Assembly: GCA_963205295.1 (NCBI GenBank)
Contig: CAUJIY010000121.1
Span: 1-55,323 of the forward strand
Direction: 5' to 3'
From: Pseudomonadota bacterium
Lineage (GTDB): Bacteria; Pseudomonadota; Gammaproteobacteria; Steroidobacterales; GCA-2729495
DNA length: 55,323 bases
In this document: piece after piece, positions 17,302-31,732 of the stretch
Position numbering within the stretch: position 1 is the first letter of the stretch
How the letters are laid out: every line of letters starts with the position of its first letter
Program-made: the position numbers and the translations under genes
The notes under the pieces: generated by a model
The model's database searches: none
What the model was told of the DNA's origin: nothing
The model's input: the letters and a program-made list of their open reading frames with translations, nothing else

Positions 17302-18867
17302 ATGATGGCGTGGTGGATCCTGTGCGCGTTCGTACTCGGCCTGGTGGCGCGCCAGCTGGCACTGCCGCCGCTGGTCGGGTTCCTGCTGGCCGGGTTCCTG
17401 CTCGAGGGTCTCGGCGTCGAGGCTGTGCCGGCGCTGCACGAGCTCGGCGAAGTCGGCGTGTGGCTGCTGATGTTCACGATCGGCCTGAAGCTGCGCTGGA
17501 AGAGCCTGGTGCGGCCCGAGGTCTGGGTCACCGCAGCAGCCCACCTGGCATTTTCCACGGTGGCTGTCGTCATGCTGGCGCGCGGTTACGGGGTTTCGTC
17601 GTGGCTCGCTGCGTCGGTGCTCGGTACCGCTTTCGGTCTGTCGAGCACCGTGCTCACGGTGATCATCTTCGAGCCGAAGCGCGAGTTGCGTGCGTTCCAC
17701 GGCCGGGTCGCCATCGGCATTCTCATCGTGCAGGACCTGGCCGCCGTGGCACTGCTCGCCGTGGAGGCCGATCACACCCCGTCGCCGTGGGCACTGCTGC
17801 TGTTGCTGGTGCCGCTCGCGCGGCCGCTGCTTGACCGGCTGGTGCATGTCACCGGACACGGCGAACTGCTGGCACTGCTCGGCGTGCTGCTCGCCGTGGC
17901 TGCCGGTGGTTACGGCTTCGAAGCGCTCGGGCTCAGCCCCGAACTCGGCTCGCTCGCCTGCGGCGCCCTGCTCGCCGGGCACCCGCGTGCCGTCGAGCTG
18001 GGTTCGACCCTCTGGTCCCTGAAGGAGCTGTTCCTGGTCTGCTTTTTTCTCAGTATCGGTCTGGCCGGACCACCAGGCCTCGAGGGGCTGGTCGGCGCCG
18101 GTGTACTGCTGCTGGTGCTGCCGCTCAAGGTCGTGCTGTTCTTCGTGCTGCTGCTCGCCGCAGGGCTGCGTTCGCGCAGCAGTTTCCTCGCGGCGCTGAG
18201 CCTGGCGAGTTACAGCGAATTCGGCCTCATCGTCGTGGAACTCGCGGTGGAGGAGGGTCTGCTCGCACCGGGCTGGCTGCAGCTTGCCGCGGTGGCCGTG
18301 GCGGGCTCGTTCGTCATTGCCGCTTCGCTCAACCGGCTGGCACACCCGCTGTTCGCGCGCTTCGAGCCGCTGCTCGTGCGCTGGGAGCGCTCGCGCCGCC
18401 ATCCCGACGACGAGCCGCTGTCGGTCGGCAGCGCCGAGGTCCTTGTCGTCGGCATGGGGCGCGTGGGTGGCGGCGCATACGAATACCTGAAAGGGCTCGG
18501 CCTGCAGGTCGTCGGCCTCGACAGCGACATGGCCAAGGTGGAACGTCATCTGCAACGCGGCCGGCGCGTCGTGTACGCCGACGCCGAGGATCCCGACCTC
18601 TGGCATCGGCTCGCCTTCGAACGCGTCCGCGCGGTCATGCTGGCGCTGCCGGACCTCGAGGCCAAGATCATCGCGAGCCGGCAACTGCGCCTGCGCGGCT
18701 TCCGCGGGCTGATCGCAGCCACGCACGTTTTCGACGAGGAGCGTGCGCCGATCCTCGCCGCGGGCTGTGACGTCACCTACAACTATTTCAACGAGGCCGG
18801 CACCGGCTTCGCGGCCCATATCGCAGAGGCCCTGCAGGCCAAAAATGTGCCACCCGCGTTAGTCTGA
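17302..18867 (+). CDS. KefB/CPA2-type cation:proton antiporter with RCK domain
   Basis: 521 residues: about twelve membrane helices (1-370) of the monovalent cation:proton antiporter-2 family, with LPPLVGFLLAGFLLEGLG, GVWLLMFTIGLKL, GLSSTVLTVI and SYSEFGLIVVELAVEEGLL as conserved stretches, then a cytoplasmic TrkA-N/RCK domain (about 380-510) beginning EVLVVGMGRVGGGAYEYL with the dinucleotide-binding GxGxxG. It probably exchanges K+ or Na+ for protons. KefB/KefC proper are gated by glutathione; no partner KefF/G gene is present here. It is transcribed toward the hemE-like gene with a 90-base gap, so a separate promoter for the latter is likely. Confidence 0.88.
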   Translation: MMAWWILCAFVLGLVARQLALPPLVGFLLAGFLLEGLGVEAVPALHELGEVGVWLLMFTIGLKLRWKSLVRPEVWVTAAAHLAFSTVAVVMLARGYGVSSWLAASVLGTAFGLSSTVLTVIIFEPKRELRAFHGRVAIGILIVQDLAAVALLAVEADHTPSPWALLLLLVPLARPLLDRLVHVTGHGELLALLGVLLAVAAGGYGFEALGLSPELGSLACGALLAGHPRAVELGSTLWSLKELFLVCFFLSIGLAGPPGLEGLVGAGVLLLVLPLKVVLFFVLLLAAGLRSRSSFLAALSLASYSEFGLIVVELAVEEGLLAPGWLQLAAVAVAGSFVIAASLNRLAHPLFARFEPLLVRWERSRRHPDDEPLSVGSAEVLVVGMGRVGGGAYEYLKGLGLQVVGLDSDMAKVERHLQRGRRVVYADAEDPDLWHRLAFERVRAVMLALPDLEAKIIASRQLRLRGFRGLIAATHVFDEERAPILAAGCDVTYNYFNEAGTGFAAHIAEALQAKNVPPALV

Positions 18868-18957
18868 GTCCAATCTGCCTTTTCCACTTGAGAAATCATG
18901 CGATCTCGGTGAGGATCGGGCCGTGGTCGATGAGATTGACAGGGTGGAGGACAAGGC

Positions 18958-20166
18958 ATGAACCGGAAGGATTCGCCGGACATCGAGCGGCGGCATTTCG
19001 TGCAGGGCGTCGGCGCAGCATTGTCGCTGGCACCATTCGTGGCACGTGCAGCAGTTGCGGCCGATGCGCAGCCCGCCGCTGTCGCCTCTGGTGTGGCCGC
19101 TGCCGGCTCCCAACGCAACAACACGTTCCTCAAGGCCTGCCGGGGCGAACCCGTCGAGCACACTCCCATCTGGATGATGCGCCAGGCGGGCCGCTATCTG
19201 CCGCAATACCAGAAGGTCATGGAGAAGAGCGACTTCCTGACTGCAGTGCGTACCCCGGAAATTGCTGCCGAACTGACGATCCAGCCGGTGGACATCCTCG
19301 GTGTCGACGCGGCGATCTTCTATTCGGACATCACGACCACCGTCGTGCCCATGGGCATGCACCTGCGCTATTCGGATCAGACCGGGCCGTCGTTCGAGAA
19401 CCCCATTCGCGGCATGGCCGATGTGCAGCGGCTGGTCGTGCCGGATGACCCGGCCGATGGTCTCGGCTTCGTCTACGACGCGCAGCGTATCTGCGCGCGT
19501 GAACTGGCCAACCGGGTGCCACTGATCGGCTTTGCCGGCGCACCTTTCACCATGGCTGCCTACATGGTCGAGGGCCGGGCGGGCCAGTCGTTTGCGGAGT
19601 TCCGGCGATTCCTGTTCGCCGAGCCCGGCGCCTTTGCGATGCTGATGGACAAGGTGGCGCGGCATACGGCGCGATATCTCAAGGCGCAGGCGGCGGCCGG
19701 TGCCGATGCCCTGATGTTGTTCGATTCGAACGCGGGCCTCGTCGGGCCGCACGACTACGAGACCCTGAACCTGCCCTACGTCCGGCAGATCATCGCCGAG
19801 ATCAGGTCCACCGGCGTACCGATCCTGTATTTTGGCCTGGGGGCGCACGCCTCCCTGAAAGCCATCGGGGAGTGCGGTGCCGATGTCATCGGCATCGATT
19901 ACGGCATGCCGCTCGACGGGGCCATCGCACAGCTCGGCGCGAAGGTCTCGGTGCAGGGCAACATGGAACCCTTCTGCCTCTACCAGACCCGCGGCGAGAT
20001 CCGTGCGCGTGTTGCAGCGACCCTGGAGGCCGCCAGCGGCGCGCGCGGGCATGTATTCAATCTGGGCCACGGAGTGCCGCGCTATTCGCCGGTGGATAAC
20101 GTCAAGGCGGTGGTGGATTTCGTGCACGAGTTGAGCTCCGGTGCAGGCGCCGGAAAGGACGCATGA
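18958..20166 (+). CDS. Uroporphyrinogen decarboxylase (HemE) homologue with twin-arginine signal
   Basis: 402 residues, about 50 longer than usual HemE because of an N-terminal export signal: ERRHFVQG (R11, R12) followed by a hydrophobic stretch and a cleavage site near AVA-AD (residue 34-35). This is a Tat-type signal, which would carry the folded enzyme to the periplasm. The body is true HemE-like rather than a methyltransferase relative: RQAGRYLPQY (R75, R79), YSDIT (D124), YMVEG (Y202), and NLGHG (H371), matching the substrate arginine, catalytic aspartate, tyrosine and C-terminal histidine of HemE. It would convert uroporphyrinogen III to coproporphyrinogen III. It is first in a cluster with a TonB-dependent receptor and an exported HemD homologue. 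A GGAGGA ribosome site precedes the ATG. A housekeeping hemE is expected elsewhere. Confidence 0.9.
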   Translation: MNRKDSPDIERRHFVQGVGAALSLAPFVARAAVAADAQPAAVASGVAAAGSQRNNTFLKACRGEPVEHTPIWMMRQAGRYLPQYQKVMEKSDFLTAVRTPEIAAELTIQPVDILGVDAAIFYSDITTTVVPMGMHLRYSDQTGPSFENPIRGMADVQRLVVPDDPADGLGFVYDAQRICARELANRVPLIGFAGAPFTMAAYMVEGRAGQSFAEFRRFLFAEPGAFAMLMDKVARHTARYLKAQAAAGADALMLFDSNAGLVGPHDYETLNLPYVRQIIAEIRSTGVPILYFGLGAHASLKAIGECGADVIGIDYGMPLDGAIAQLGAKVSVQGNMEPFCLYQTRGEIRARVAATLEAASGARGHVFNLGHGVPRYSPVDNVKAVVDFVHELSSGAGAGKDA

Positions 20167-20231
20167 CCGTCTGCGAAGCTTTCTGCTGAAGTAAACGAAC
20201 AGAAACCAGGTCAGGATCCGGGGGAGGAGAC

Positions 20232-22616
20232 ATGTCCAGGAAGATTTCGGCGATGGCCCTGACGGGCGTGATCGGCAGCGTGCTGAGCGCTACGCCCGCA
20301 GTGGCCGTGGAGGAGGTCGTCGTCACCGCGAAGATCAGGGAGCAGGCCCTGCAGGATGTGCCGCTGTCGATCACCGTGATGAACGAGAAGGTGCTGGAAG
20401 ATCTCGGCATCGCGACCTTCGACAACCTGACCCGGTGGGTTCCGTCCCTGGACATACGCACGCCCTCCGGGCGGCGCCAGTCGACGATCACCATGCGTGG
20501 CCTTTCCCCGAACACCACGGTGGAACGGGTGCGCAGCGTCTCGGTGTTCATCGACGGCATCTATATCAGCGGTTCCATCGCCAGCCTGCCACTGCAGGAC
20601 CTCGAGCGGCTCGAGGTGGTGCGCGGCCCGCAGGCGACGATGTTCGGCCGGGCGACCTACACGGGCGCCATCGATCTGGTCACGCGAAATCCGAAAGTCA
20701 CGGAACTGACCGGCAGGGTTGACGCCGGCTATTCGGAGTATTCGGTCAACAGCACCGGCCGGCAGATTCTCAACGGCAGGCTGGACTTTCCCATCATGAC
20801 GGACCGGTTGTGGGGCTCCGTGTCCGGCGCCATCGACGATACGGAGAGTTTTGCGTCGACACCGTCCGGCAGTACCGAGGCCGGTGGAGAAAAGACGTCT
20901 TCCTATGCTGCGGTGCTATATGCAGAGCCGACCGAGGGGCTGTCGGTCAAGCTGCGCTACAACCACTCCGAGGACAAGGACGACACGTCGTTCGTGCACA
21001 TCACCCATCCGGACGAGTGGATCGCCGACGGAGTGCAGACCGCCGTAGTCGGGAACAACACCATCTGGCCGGACGGCGAGGTGATGGACCCGCGTGCCGG
21101 CACGACCGAATGCCAGCCGCACTACGGTCCCACGGATGCCACTCCGGGTTCGGTCGGACGGGGCATTCCCGCAGCCTGCGGCCAGGAAATGGAACGCGAC
21201 TTCCTGTCGTGGATTTTCGATTACGACCTGAGCGGCTACACCCTGTCGTACCACGGCGGCTATTTCCGCTCATTCCTGGACTCGAACAACGACTTCCGGC
21301 CGCGCGGCAACGTCGACGGGTTGGGAGTCGACCCGTTTTTCGGGCCGGGCAACGGCATCAACCCGGGCGCCAAGTCGCCGACGGGCTATATAGCGACGGC
21401 CGAGAAGTATCAGAGCGATTCCCACCAGCTGCGCCTGGTGTCGCCCGCCGAGGGGCAGTTCCGGTGGCTGGCAGGCGTGTACTACTTCGATGAAGACAAC
21501 ATCAATTACCGGGTGGACAACTACGTGCCGATGAACTCTTGGACGGGTTCCATCACTGGGGTGTCGCGCATCGTCGATCGTGGACCCGAGGAGACCGAAA
21601 ACGTTGCCGTGTTCGGGCAGGTCGAGTACGACCTGATGGAGACACTGACGGCATCACTGGAGTTGCGGTACGAGCGGGATACGATCCGGCAGGTGATGTG
21701 CCCGGATTGCCGCACCCAGAGCTACGCCGACCAGAGCGGCAGCGACCTGGAGGAATCGGAGAAGGACGTGCTGCCGCGCGTGACGCTGACCTGGATGCCT
21801 TCGCCTGAGCAGACCTACTATGCGCTTTACTCCGAGGGCATGCGCAGCGCCCGCTTCAACGACGAAGAGCCGGCCAATTTCCCGGGCAATTTTGCCGATT
21901 ACGTGTACGTCAGGCCGGAGCAGCTGAAGAACTACGAGGTCGGCGCCAAGAACCTGTTTCTCGAGAACCGGCTGCAGACCTCGCTCGCGCTGTTCTACAT
22001 GGATCTGAAGGACCAGCAGCAGTCGGCCCAGCTGCCGGATTCGACACTGTCGTTCACGCAGAACGTGGGCAAATCGAGCGTCTGGGGATACGAGTTCGAG
22101 GCTTTCGGACGCATCACGGAACAGGTCAGCGCCAACATCGGCATCGGCTACGCGGACCACGAATACGACACGGCCTTCGTCCCCGGGTCGTCGTTGGACC
22201 GGCGCATTCTCAATGGCCGCACCACGAAGGGCCTGACTTCGGTCGGTGTGCCGAGCACCATGGTCACCGGTGGAGTGGCCTACGAGACCACGGTGGCGAC
22301 GCACTACGACCTGATGCTTCGTGCCGACGCCTCCTATCGCAGCAAGGCGTACGTCGACGTGGCCAATCAGGCATGGATTGGTGACAGCACGCAGGTCAAT
22401 GCGCTGGCCAGCCTGGGCACGGAGGTCTGGACCCTGACCCTGTTCGCCCGCAACCTGTTCGACGACAGGACCTCGCCGGGAACCTATTCCGGCACCAGCA
22501 CCTGCACGTACACCAATCCGGCCTTCACCACCTTCACCAGCGCGCTGCAGCGCTGCTCTGGCCTGGGTGTGTCACGAGGCCGGGAGGTGGGTGCCACCAT
22601 ATCGCTCAAGTTCTGA
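20232..22616 (+). CDS. TonB-dependent outer-membrane receptor
   Basis: 794 residues. The signal peptide is cleaved near AVA-VEE (residue 25), followed by the TonB-box-like EEVVVTAK. The plug domain (about 40-160) has QDVPLSITV, TMRGLSPNT and LERLEVVRGPQATMFGR, and a 22-strand barrel ends in the outer-membrane terminus GATISLKF. It is in the large group of proteobacterial receptors annotated generically for siderophores, cobalamin, heme or plant compounds; substrate cannot be read from sequence. It lies between the exported HemE and HemD homologues, so a tetrapyrrole or related ligand is the leading hypothesis. A strong GGGGGAGGAG ribosome site precedes the ATG. Confidence 0.93.
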   Translation: MSRKISAMALTGVIGSVLSATPAVAVEEVVVTAKIREQALQDVPLSITVMNEKVLEDLGIATFDNLTRWVPSLDIRTPSGRRQSTITMRGLSPNTTVERVRSVSVFIDGIYISGSIASLPLQDLERLEVVRGPQATMFGRATYTGAIDLVTRNPKVTELTGRVDAGYSEYSVNSTGRQILNGRLDFPIMTDRLWGSVSGAIDDTESFASTPSGSTEAGGEKTSSYAAVLYAEPTEGLSVKLRYNHSEDKDDTSFVHITHPDEWIADGVQTAVVGNNTIWPDGEVMDPRAGTTECQPHYGPTDATPGSVGRGIPAACGQEMERDFLSWIFDYDLSGYTLSYHGGYFRSFLDSNNDFRPRGNVDGLGVDPFFGPGNGINPGAKSPTGYIATAEKYQSDSHQLRLVSPAEGQFRWLAGVYYFDEDNINYRVDNYVPMNSWTGSITGVSRIVDRGPEETENVAVFGQVEYDLMETLTASLELRYERDTIRQVMCPDCRTQSYADQSGSDLEESEKDVLPRVTLTWMPSPEQTYYALYSEGMRSARFNDEEPANFPGNFADYVYVRPEQLKNYEVGAKNLFLENRLQTSLALFYMDLKDQQQSAQLPDSTLSFTQNVGKSSVWGYEFEAFGRITEQVSANIGIGYADHEYDTAFVPGSSLDRRILNGRTTKGLTSVGVPSTMVTGGVAYETTVATHYDLMLRADASYRSKAYVDVANQAWIGDSTQVNALASLGTEVWTLTLFARNLFDDRTSPGTYSGTSTCTYTNPAFTTFTSALQRCSGLGVSRGREVGATISLKF

Positions 22617-22650
22617 GGGTGGCACCAGGGCGATTCGCGGAGAACCGGTG

Positions 22651-23568
22651 ATGCGCGGGAGAACTGGCCGGGCAGCCTTGACGGTCGCCGTCCTTGGCGG
22701 TGCGATGCTGTCGGTGCTTGCGTCGGCGCAGCCGGCCGCACCGCGTGAGACCGGGCTGATTGCGCGCACGGCGCTGCCGCTGTACGGAAAGACCGTGCTG
22801 TTCACGGCGCCGCGCAATTACGCTGGCCGGCTCGGCCAGTTGCTGATCGAGCGTGGTGCCCGCCCGGTCTGGATGCCGACCATCTCGATCGAGCCACTGG
22901 CCGATTACAGCGCGTTCGACGAGGTCATTCGCGAGCGGGACAAGTACGACTGGATCGCCTTCACCAGCCGCAACGGCATCGACGCCTACCTCAACCGCCT
23001 CGAGGCGCTCGGGCTGCGGCCGGCGGATGTCGCCGGCCTCAAGACCGCGGCGATTGGCAACGACGCGCGCCTGCTGGAACAGGCCGGACTGAAGCCGGCC
23101 CTGGTGCCGCCGGCACCCAGTCCGACTGGTATCGTCGAGGAGTTGCGCCGCCGCGGGCAGGTCAGTGGCGTGGTCATCGTGCCGGCACCCGATGTGGTCG
23201 GCATGGACGAACCGGCGGTCGTGCCTGACTTCATCCGCGGCCTCGAGGCGATCGGCCTTAAGACGCGCCGCGTGCCGGCCTACGTGACTGCACGCGAGAC
23301 GGCCAACCTCGAAGTCGGTACGCGGATGCTGCTTGCCGGCGAGGTGGACATCGTCGCCTTCACGAGCCGCGGCGAGATCGACAGCCTGCTGCTGCACCTC
23401 GGCGAGCGACGCGACGTGCTGAACAGCCGTGCGGCACTGGCCTGCTTCGGGCCGATCACGTCGGCAGGGGCACGGCTGCGCAATCTCACGGTCGACATCG
23501 TCGCCGCGGATTATTCGCGTTTCGAGGGCTTCGTGGCTGCGATGGAGGACTGGGCGCGCAAGCAGTAG
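22651..23568 (+). CDS. Uroporphyrinogen-III synthase (HemD) homologue with Sec signal peptide
   Basis: 305 residues. A Sec signal peptide (basic RGRTGR, hydrophobic ALTVAVLGGAMLSVL, cleavage ASA-QP at residue 26) precedes a complete HemD fold: YDWIAFTSRNGIDAYL, the AIGNDARLLEQAGLKPALVP segment, VDIVAFTSRGEIDSLL, and ACFGPITSAGARLRN leading to YSRFEGFVAAM. Normal HemD is cytoplasmic, about 250 residues and lacks such a signal. HemD converts hydroxymethylbilane to uroporphyrinogen III, the substrate of HemE, the first enzyme in this cluster. The start at 22651 has GGAG 8 bases upstream and gives the clean signal; an in-frame ATG 84 bases upstream lies inside the receptor gene. Confidence 0.87.
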   Translation: MRGRTGRAALTVAVLGGAMLSVLASAQPAAPRETGLIARTALPLYGKTVLFTAPRNYAGRLGQLLIERGARPVWMPTISIEPLADYSAFDEVIRERDKYDWIAFTSRNGIDAYLNRLEALGLRPADVAGLKTAAIGNDARLLEQAGLKPALVPPAPSPTGIVEELRRRGQVSGVVIVPAPDVVGMDEPAVVPDFIRGLEAIGLKTRRVPAYVTARETANLEVGTRMLLAGEVDIVAFTSRGEIDSLLLHLGERRDVLNSRAALACFGPITSAGARLRNLTVDIVAADYSRFEGFVAAMEDWARKQ

Positions 23569-23573
23569 CGTGG

Positions 23574-23591
23574 GCGGCCGGGACCGGCCGC
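23574..23591. terminator. GC-rich hairpin between convergent hemD-like and uvrA-like genes
   Basis: GCGGCCGG-GA-CCGGCCGC: an 8-bp perfect inverted repeat 5 bases after the hemD-like stop and 12 bases before the uvrA-like stop. There is no T-run. It probably stops transcription from both sides. Confidence 0.45.
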
Positions 23592-23603
23592 TGCGCCACA
23601 GGA

Positions 23604-29117
<5,514 letters not shown>

Positions 29118-29143
29118 GGTTCTGCAGGTGGCGTAATCCACCG

Positions 29144-29171
29144 ATATTACGGGCCTGCGCTGCGCTGGCAA
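29144..29171 (-). promoter_or_regulatory. Probable promoter of the uvrA-like gene
   Basis: On the minus strand TTGCCA (29166-29171), a 16-base spacer and TAATAT (29144-29149) precede the uvrA-like ATG by 26 bases. A TATGAT hexamer on the plus strand (29178-29183) could be the -10 of the divergent pyrB, so the two promoters would sit back to back. I saw no LexA-like CTG-N10-CAG box. Confidence 0.45.
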
Positions 29172-29244
29172 AGCGGCTATGATGCGCGCCGGATCCGGCC
29201 AGGCCGGGTGGCGACGGTCGGCGGCAGCGGCGGGGTGCAATCGG

Positions 29245-30261
29245 ATGAGCGGGCTCTTCCACGTCATCGACACGCGCGGTTTCGACCGGCCCCTGCTCGA
29301 CCAGCTGTGTGCGCTGACCACCCAGGTGCGCCGCCTGGCAAAGGCCACCGATGGGGCCCGGGCATTGCAGGGGCTGCTGCCGCAGGCGCGTGCGATGCTC
29401 TACTTTCCGCAGCCCTCGACGCGCACCTTCCTGTCGTTCAACAACGCCTGCCACATCCTCGGCATGCGCACCAGCGAGATCCGCGACCCGGCGACCTCCT
29501 CGGAGGTCAAGGGCGAGAGTTTCGACGACAGCATCCGCACCTTCAGCTCCTACGTCGACGTGATCGTGATGCGCACGCCGGAGGCGGGCTATGCGGCGCG
29601 CGCGGCGGCGCTGATGAACCGGATTCCGCGCCCGGTACCGATCATCAATGCCGGCAGCGGCAAGGACCAGCATCCCACGCAGGCACTGCTCGACATCTAC
29701 ACGCTCGAGCGCAGCTTCGCCTTGCGTGGCGGCATCGACGGCAAGGTGATCGGCATGATGGGCGACCTGCGGCGCGGGCGTACCGTGCGTTCCCTGTGCG
29801 GGCTGATGAAGAACTACCGCGACGTGCGCCTGGTGTTCATTGCGCCGGAACCCTTCGCCATGGAGCCCGACGTCAAGGACGACCTCGTCCGGCACGGCAT
29901 TGACTTCACCGAAACCGACCGGCTCGCCGGAGCGCTGCCGGGCCTCGACGCGCTCTACGTCACCCGCATGCAGACCGAGTGGGACACCGCCGGCGAGTCG
30001 AGCACGATGGACTACCGGCAGTTCAGCATCAGGCCGGACAACCTGGCGATGCTGCCGCGCGAGGCCATCATCATGCATCCGCTGCCGCGCGGCCCGGAGA
30101 TCGACCCGGCGGTCGACGACGATCCGCGCGCCATGTACTGGCGCCAGGAGCGCAACGGCATGTGGATGCGCGTGGCGATCCTGCTCAAGATTTTCCGGCT
30201 GGAGGATCGCCTGTTCGAGCTGGCGGCAGGGCTGCCTCCCGAGGGTCCGGATCCGGCCTGA
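29245..30261 (+). CDS. pyrB: Aspartate carbamoyltransferase catalytic subunit PyrB
   Basis: 338 residues. It condenses carbamoyl phosphate and aspartate in the second step of pyrimidine synthesis. The carbamoyl-phosphate loop PSTRTFLSF (S58-T61), [14 protein letters not shown], and the C-terminal [11 protein letters not shown] are all present. No pyrI or pyrC is adjacent. The final 77 bases overlap the convergent ParA-like gene. The start chosen gives [14 protein letters not shown]; an in-frame ATG further upstream lies in promoter sequence. Confidence 0.93.
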   Translation: MSGLFHVIDTRGFDRPLLDQLCALTTQVRRLAKATDGARALQGLLPQARAMLYFPQPSTRTFLSFNNACHILGMRTSEIRDPATSSEVKGESFDDSIRTFSSYVDVIVMRTPEAGYAARAAALMNRIPRPVPIINAGSGKDQHPTQALLDIYTLERSFALRGGIDGKVIGMMGDLRRGRTVRSLCGLMKNYRDVRLVFIAPEPFAMEPDVKDDLVRHGIDFTETDRLAGALPGLDALYVTRMQTEWDTAGESSTMDYRQFSIRPDNLAMLPREAIIMHPLPRGPEIDPAVDDDPRAMYWRQERNGMWMRVAILLKIFRLEDRLFELAAGLPPEGPDPA

Positions 30262-31018
30262 CCGACGGTTCCGTGGCGGGGCGCGGCGTGCCCACGGCAG
30301 CGAGCGGCGACCTCAGATCGCGTGCCGTGAGCGCCGTAGCCATGCGCTGTTCGACCCAGCCGATCAGCGGCGCCCAGGCTTCGACGTCCTTCAGGGCCTG
30401 GGAGTGCGGCAATTCGTGGATGCCGAGACCCTGCTCGGCAGCGTGTACGTAGTTCTGGCTGTCGCGCAGGACGGTAACGATCGGGATCTGCAGCGCTTCG
30501 AGAAAACGCATCAGCCGGCGGTAGGCGAGCGTGTTTTCGCGCACCCGGTTGGCGATCACGCCGAGCCGGCCCATGCGCCGGCTCACCTTGGCGACCAGCA
30601 GCAGGTCGGCCATCAGTTGCGAGACGGCGTGGATGTCCATGTCGCTCGACAGCACCGGCACCAGGATCGCATGGGCGCCACGCGTGAACTGCGTCAGCCG
30701 CTGGGCTGTCAACGCCGCCGGCGTGTCGATGATCAGCTGGCGGATCTCGGGTGGCATCCGCAGCTGGAAGCTGCGGGTCACGCGCGGATTGTGCTCGAAC
30801 GCCGCCACGCTGTAGATGTACGGGCGCTCCTGCGGGCGGTTGCGGGCCCAGCGCATCGTCGAACCCTGCGGGTCGAAATCCATCAGTGCCGTGCGTCGGC
30901 CGCCGACGGCGAAATAGGCCGCGAGGTTGATGGCGATCGTGGTCTTGCCCGAGCCGCCCTTGGGATTGAGGACGACGATCTTGCGCAACTCGGAGTGGCC
31001 GGGGATGTTGAGCAGCAT
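30185..31018 (-). CDS. ParA/MinD-like ATPase
   Basis: 277 residues with a deviant Walker [11 protein letters not shown] (residues 18-27), the DFDPQGS switch segment near residue 48 and IIDTPA for Walker B, as in the ParA family of partitioning and positioning ATPases. No ParB is adjacent, so it is an orphan that may position a non-DNA cargo, or regulate something else. It follows the DTW-domain gene by 18 bases and probably shares its transcript. The proline-rich C-terminal tail runs antisense into the end of pyrB. Confidence 0.88.
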   Translation of the reverse strand: MLLNIPGHSELRKIVVLNPKGGSGKTTIAINLAAYFAVGGRRTALMDFDPQGSTMRWARNRPQERPYIYSVAAFEHNPRVTRSFQLRMPPEIRQLIIDTPAALTAQRLTQFTRGAHAILVPVLSSDMDIHAVSQLMADLLLVAKVSRRMGRLGVIANRVRENTLAYRRLMRFLEALQIPIVTVLRDSQNYVHAAEQGLGIHELPHSQALKDVEAWAPLIGWVEQRMATALTARDLRSPLAAVGTPRPATEPSVRPDPDPREAALPPARTGDPPAGKS

Positions 31019-31036
31019 GGCCGCGCCGGTTCCCGT

Positions 31037-31732
31037 TCAGCGCCGTGGCCGCGGTGGCGTAGCGCCCGTGTCGCGTGCACGCTGCAGCAGGGTGCGCAGC
31101 AGCCGGCGCAGGCTGTCGCGCGTGGCCGGCGGCTCGCCGAGGGCCGGCAGGACGTCGGCGATGGCTTCCAGCGTCGAGACCCACTCGCGACGCGGTTCGC
31201 GTCGCAGCCGGCCGTACATCGACGGTTCGCGAGGCCGCAGCACCAGCCGCGGCAGTCGCGTGAGCCAGGGGTTGCGCCACCACAGGGTCTTCGCCTGGCT
31301 CCAGGTGCCGTCGAGGACGAGGATGCCATCGAGGCCGTGTTGCGCCAGGTCGCGCTGCGTCCCGTGCCGGTCGAGCAGGGCGACGGGCGGCAGCGACGCC
31401 GGGTCGACGCCGTCCGGCAGGCCCGCCGCGGCGAGCACCGCCCAGCGCTCGCGTACCGCGGCCGGGTCACCGAGGGCGTGGCCGAGGGAAGCCCAGGACA
31501 GGCCGACGCGCAGCTCGGCAGCCGGCAGCGTCAGCGTCACCAGGCCGGCCGTGCCGAGGGCGTGGTTGTCCTCGCGCGGATGCTGCAGGATCACGACCCG
31601 CAGTCGGGTGGCGACCGGCACGATCCGATCGCAGATGCACAGCGCAGCCGGGCGGGCGCAGTGCGGACAGGAAACGGCCGTGGTCGGCGGGTTCGTGGCG
31701 GGGGCGGGCGCTGAGGGGCGACGGCGCGACAT
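31037..31732 (-). CDS. DTW-domain tRNA-uridine aminocarboxypropyltransferase (TapT-like)
   Basis: 231 residues. An N-terminal cysteine cluster (CPHCARPAALCICDR), the ILQHPREDNHALGTAGL segment, and the DTW signature VLDGTWSQAKTLW identify the family that adds the aminocarboxypropyl group of acp3U in tRNA variable loops (E. coli YfiP/TapT). Its ATG shares its A with the final A of the CCA end of tRNA-Pro (CCATG), so there is no leader or usual ribosome site and mRNA and tRNA must come from the same precursor. No alternative start codon is available before the cysteine cluster. A tRNA-modifying enzyme fused this tightly to a tRNA gene is notable. Confidence 0.87.
   Translation of the reverse strand: MSRRRPSAPAPATNPPTTAVSCPHCARPAALCICDRIVPVATRLRVVILQHPREDNHALGTAGLVTLTLPAAELRVGLSWASLGHALGDPAAVRERWAVLAAAGLPDGVDPASLPPVALLDRHGTQRDLAQHGLDGILVLDGTWSQAKTLWWRNPWLTRLPRLVLRPREPSMYGRLRREPRREWVSTLEAIADVLPALGEPPATRDSLRRLLRTLLQRARDTGATPPRPRR

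Noticed and set aside
17233-18819. 528-codon minus-strand frame rich in Gln, His and Arg opposite the antiporter gene
   Set aside because: Antisense of a clear membrane transporter; composition is typical of such shadows.
18958-20166. HemE-like protein might be a UroD-family methyltransferase (MtaA/CmuA-like)
   Set aside because: It keeps the HemE-specific RQAGRYLP, YSDIT, YMVEG and NLGHG residues, which methyltransferase relatives do not all share.
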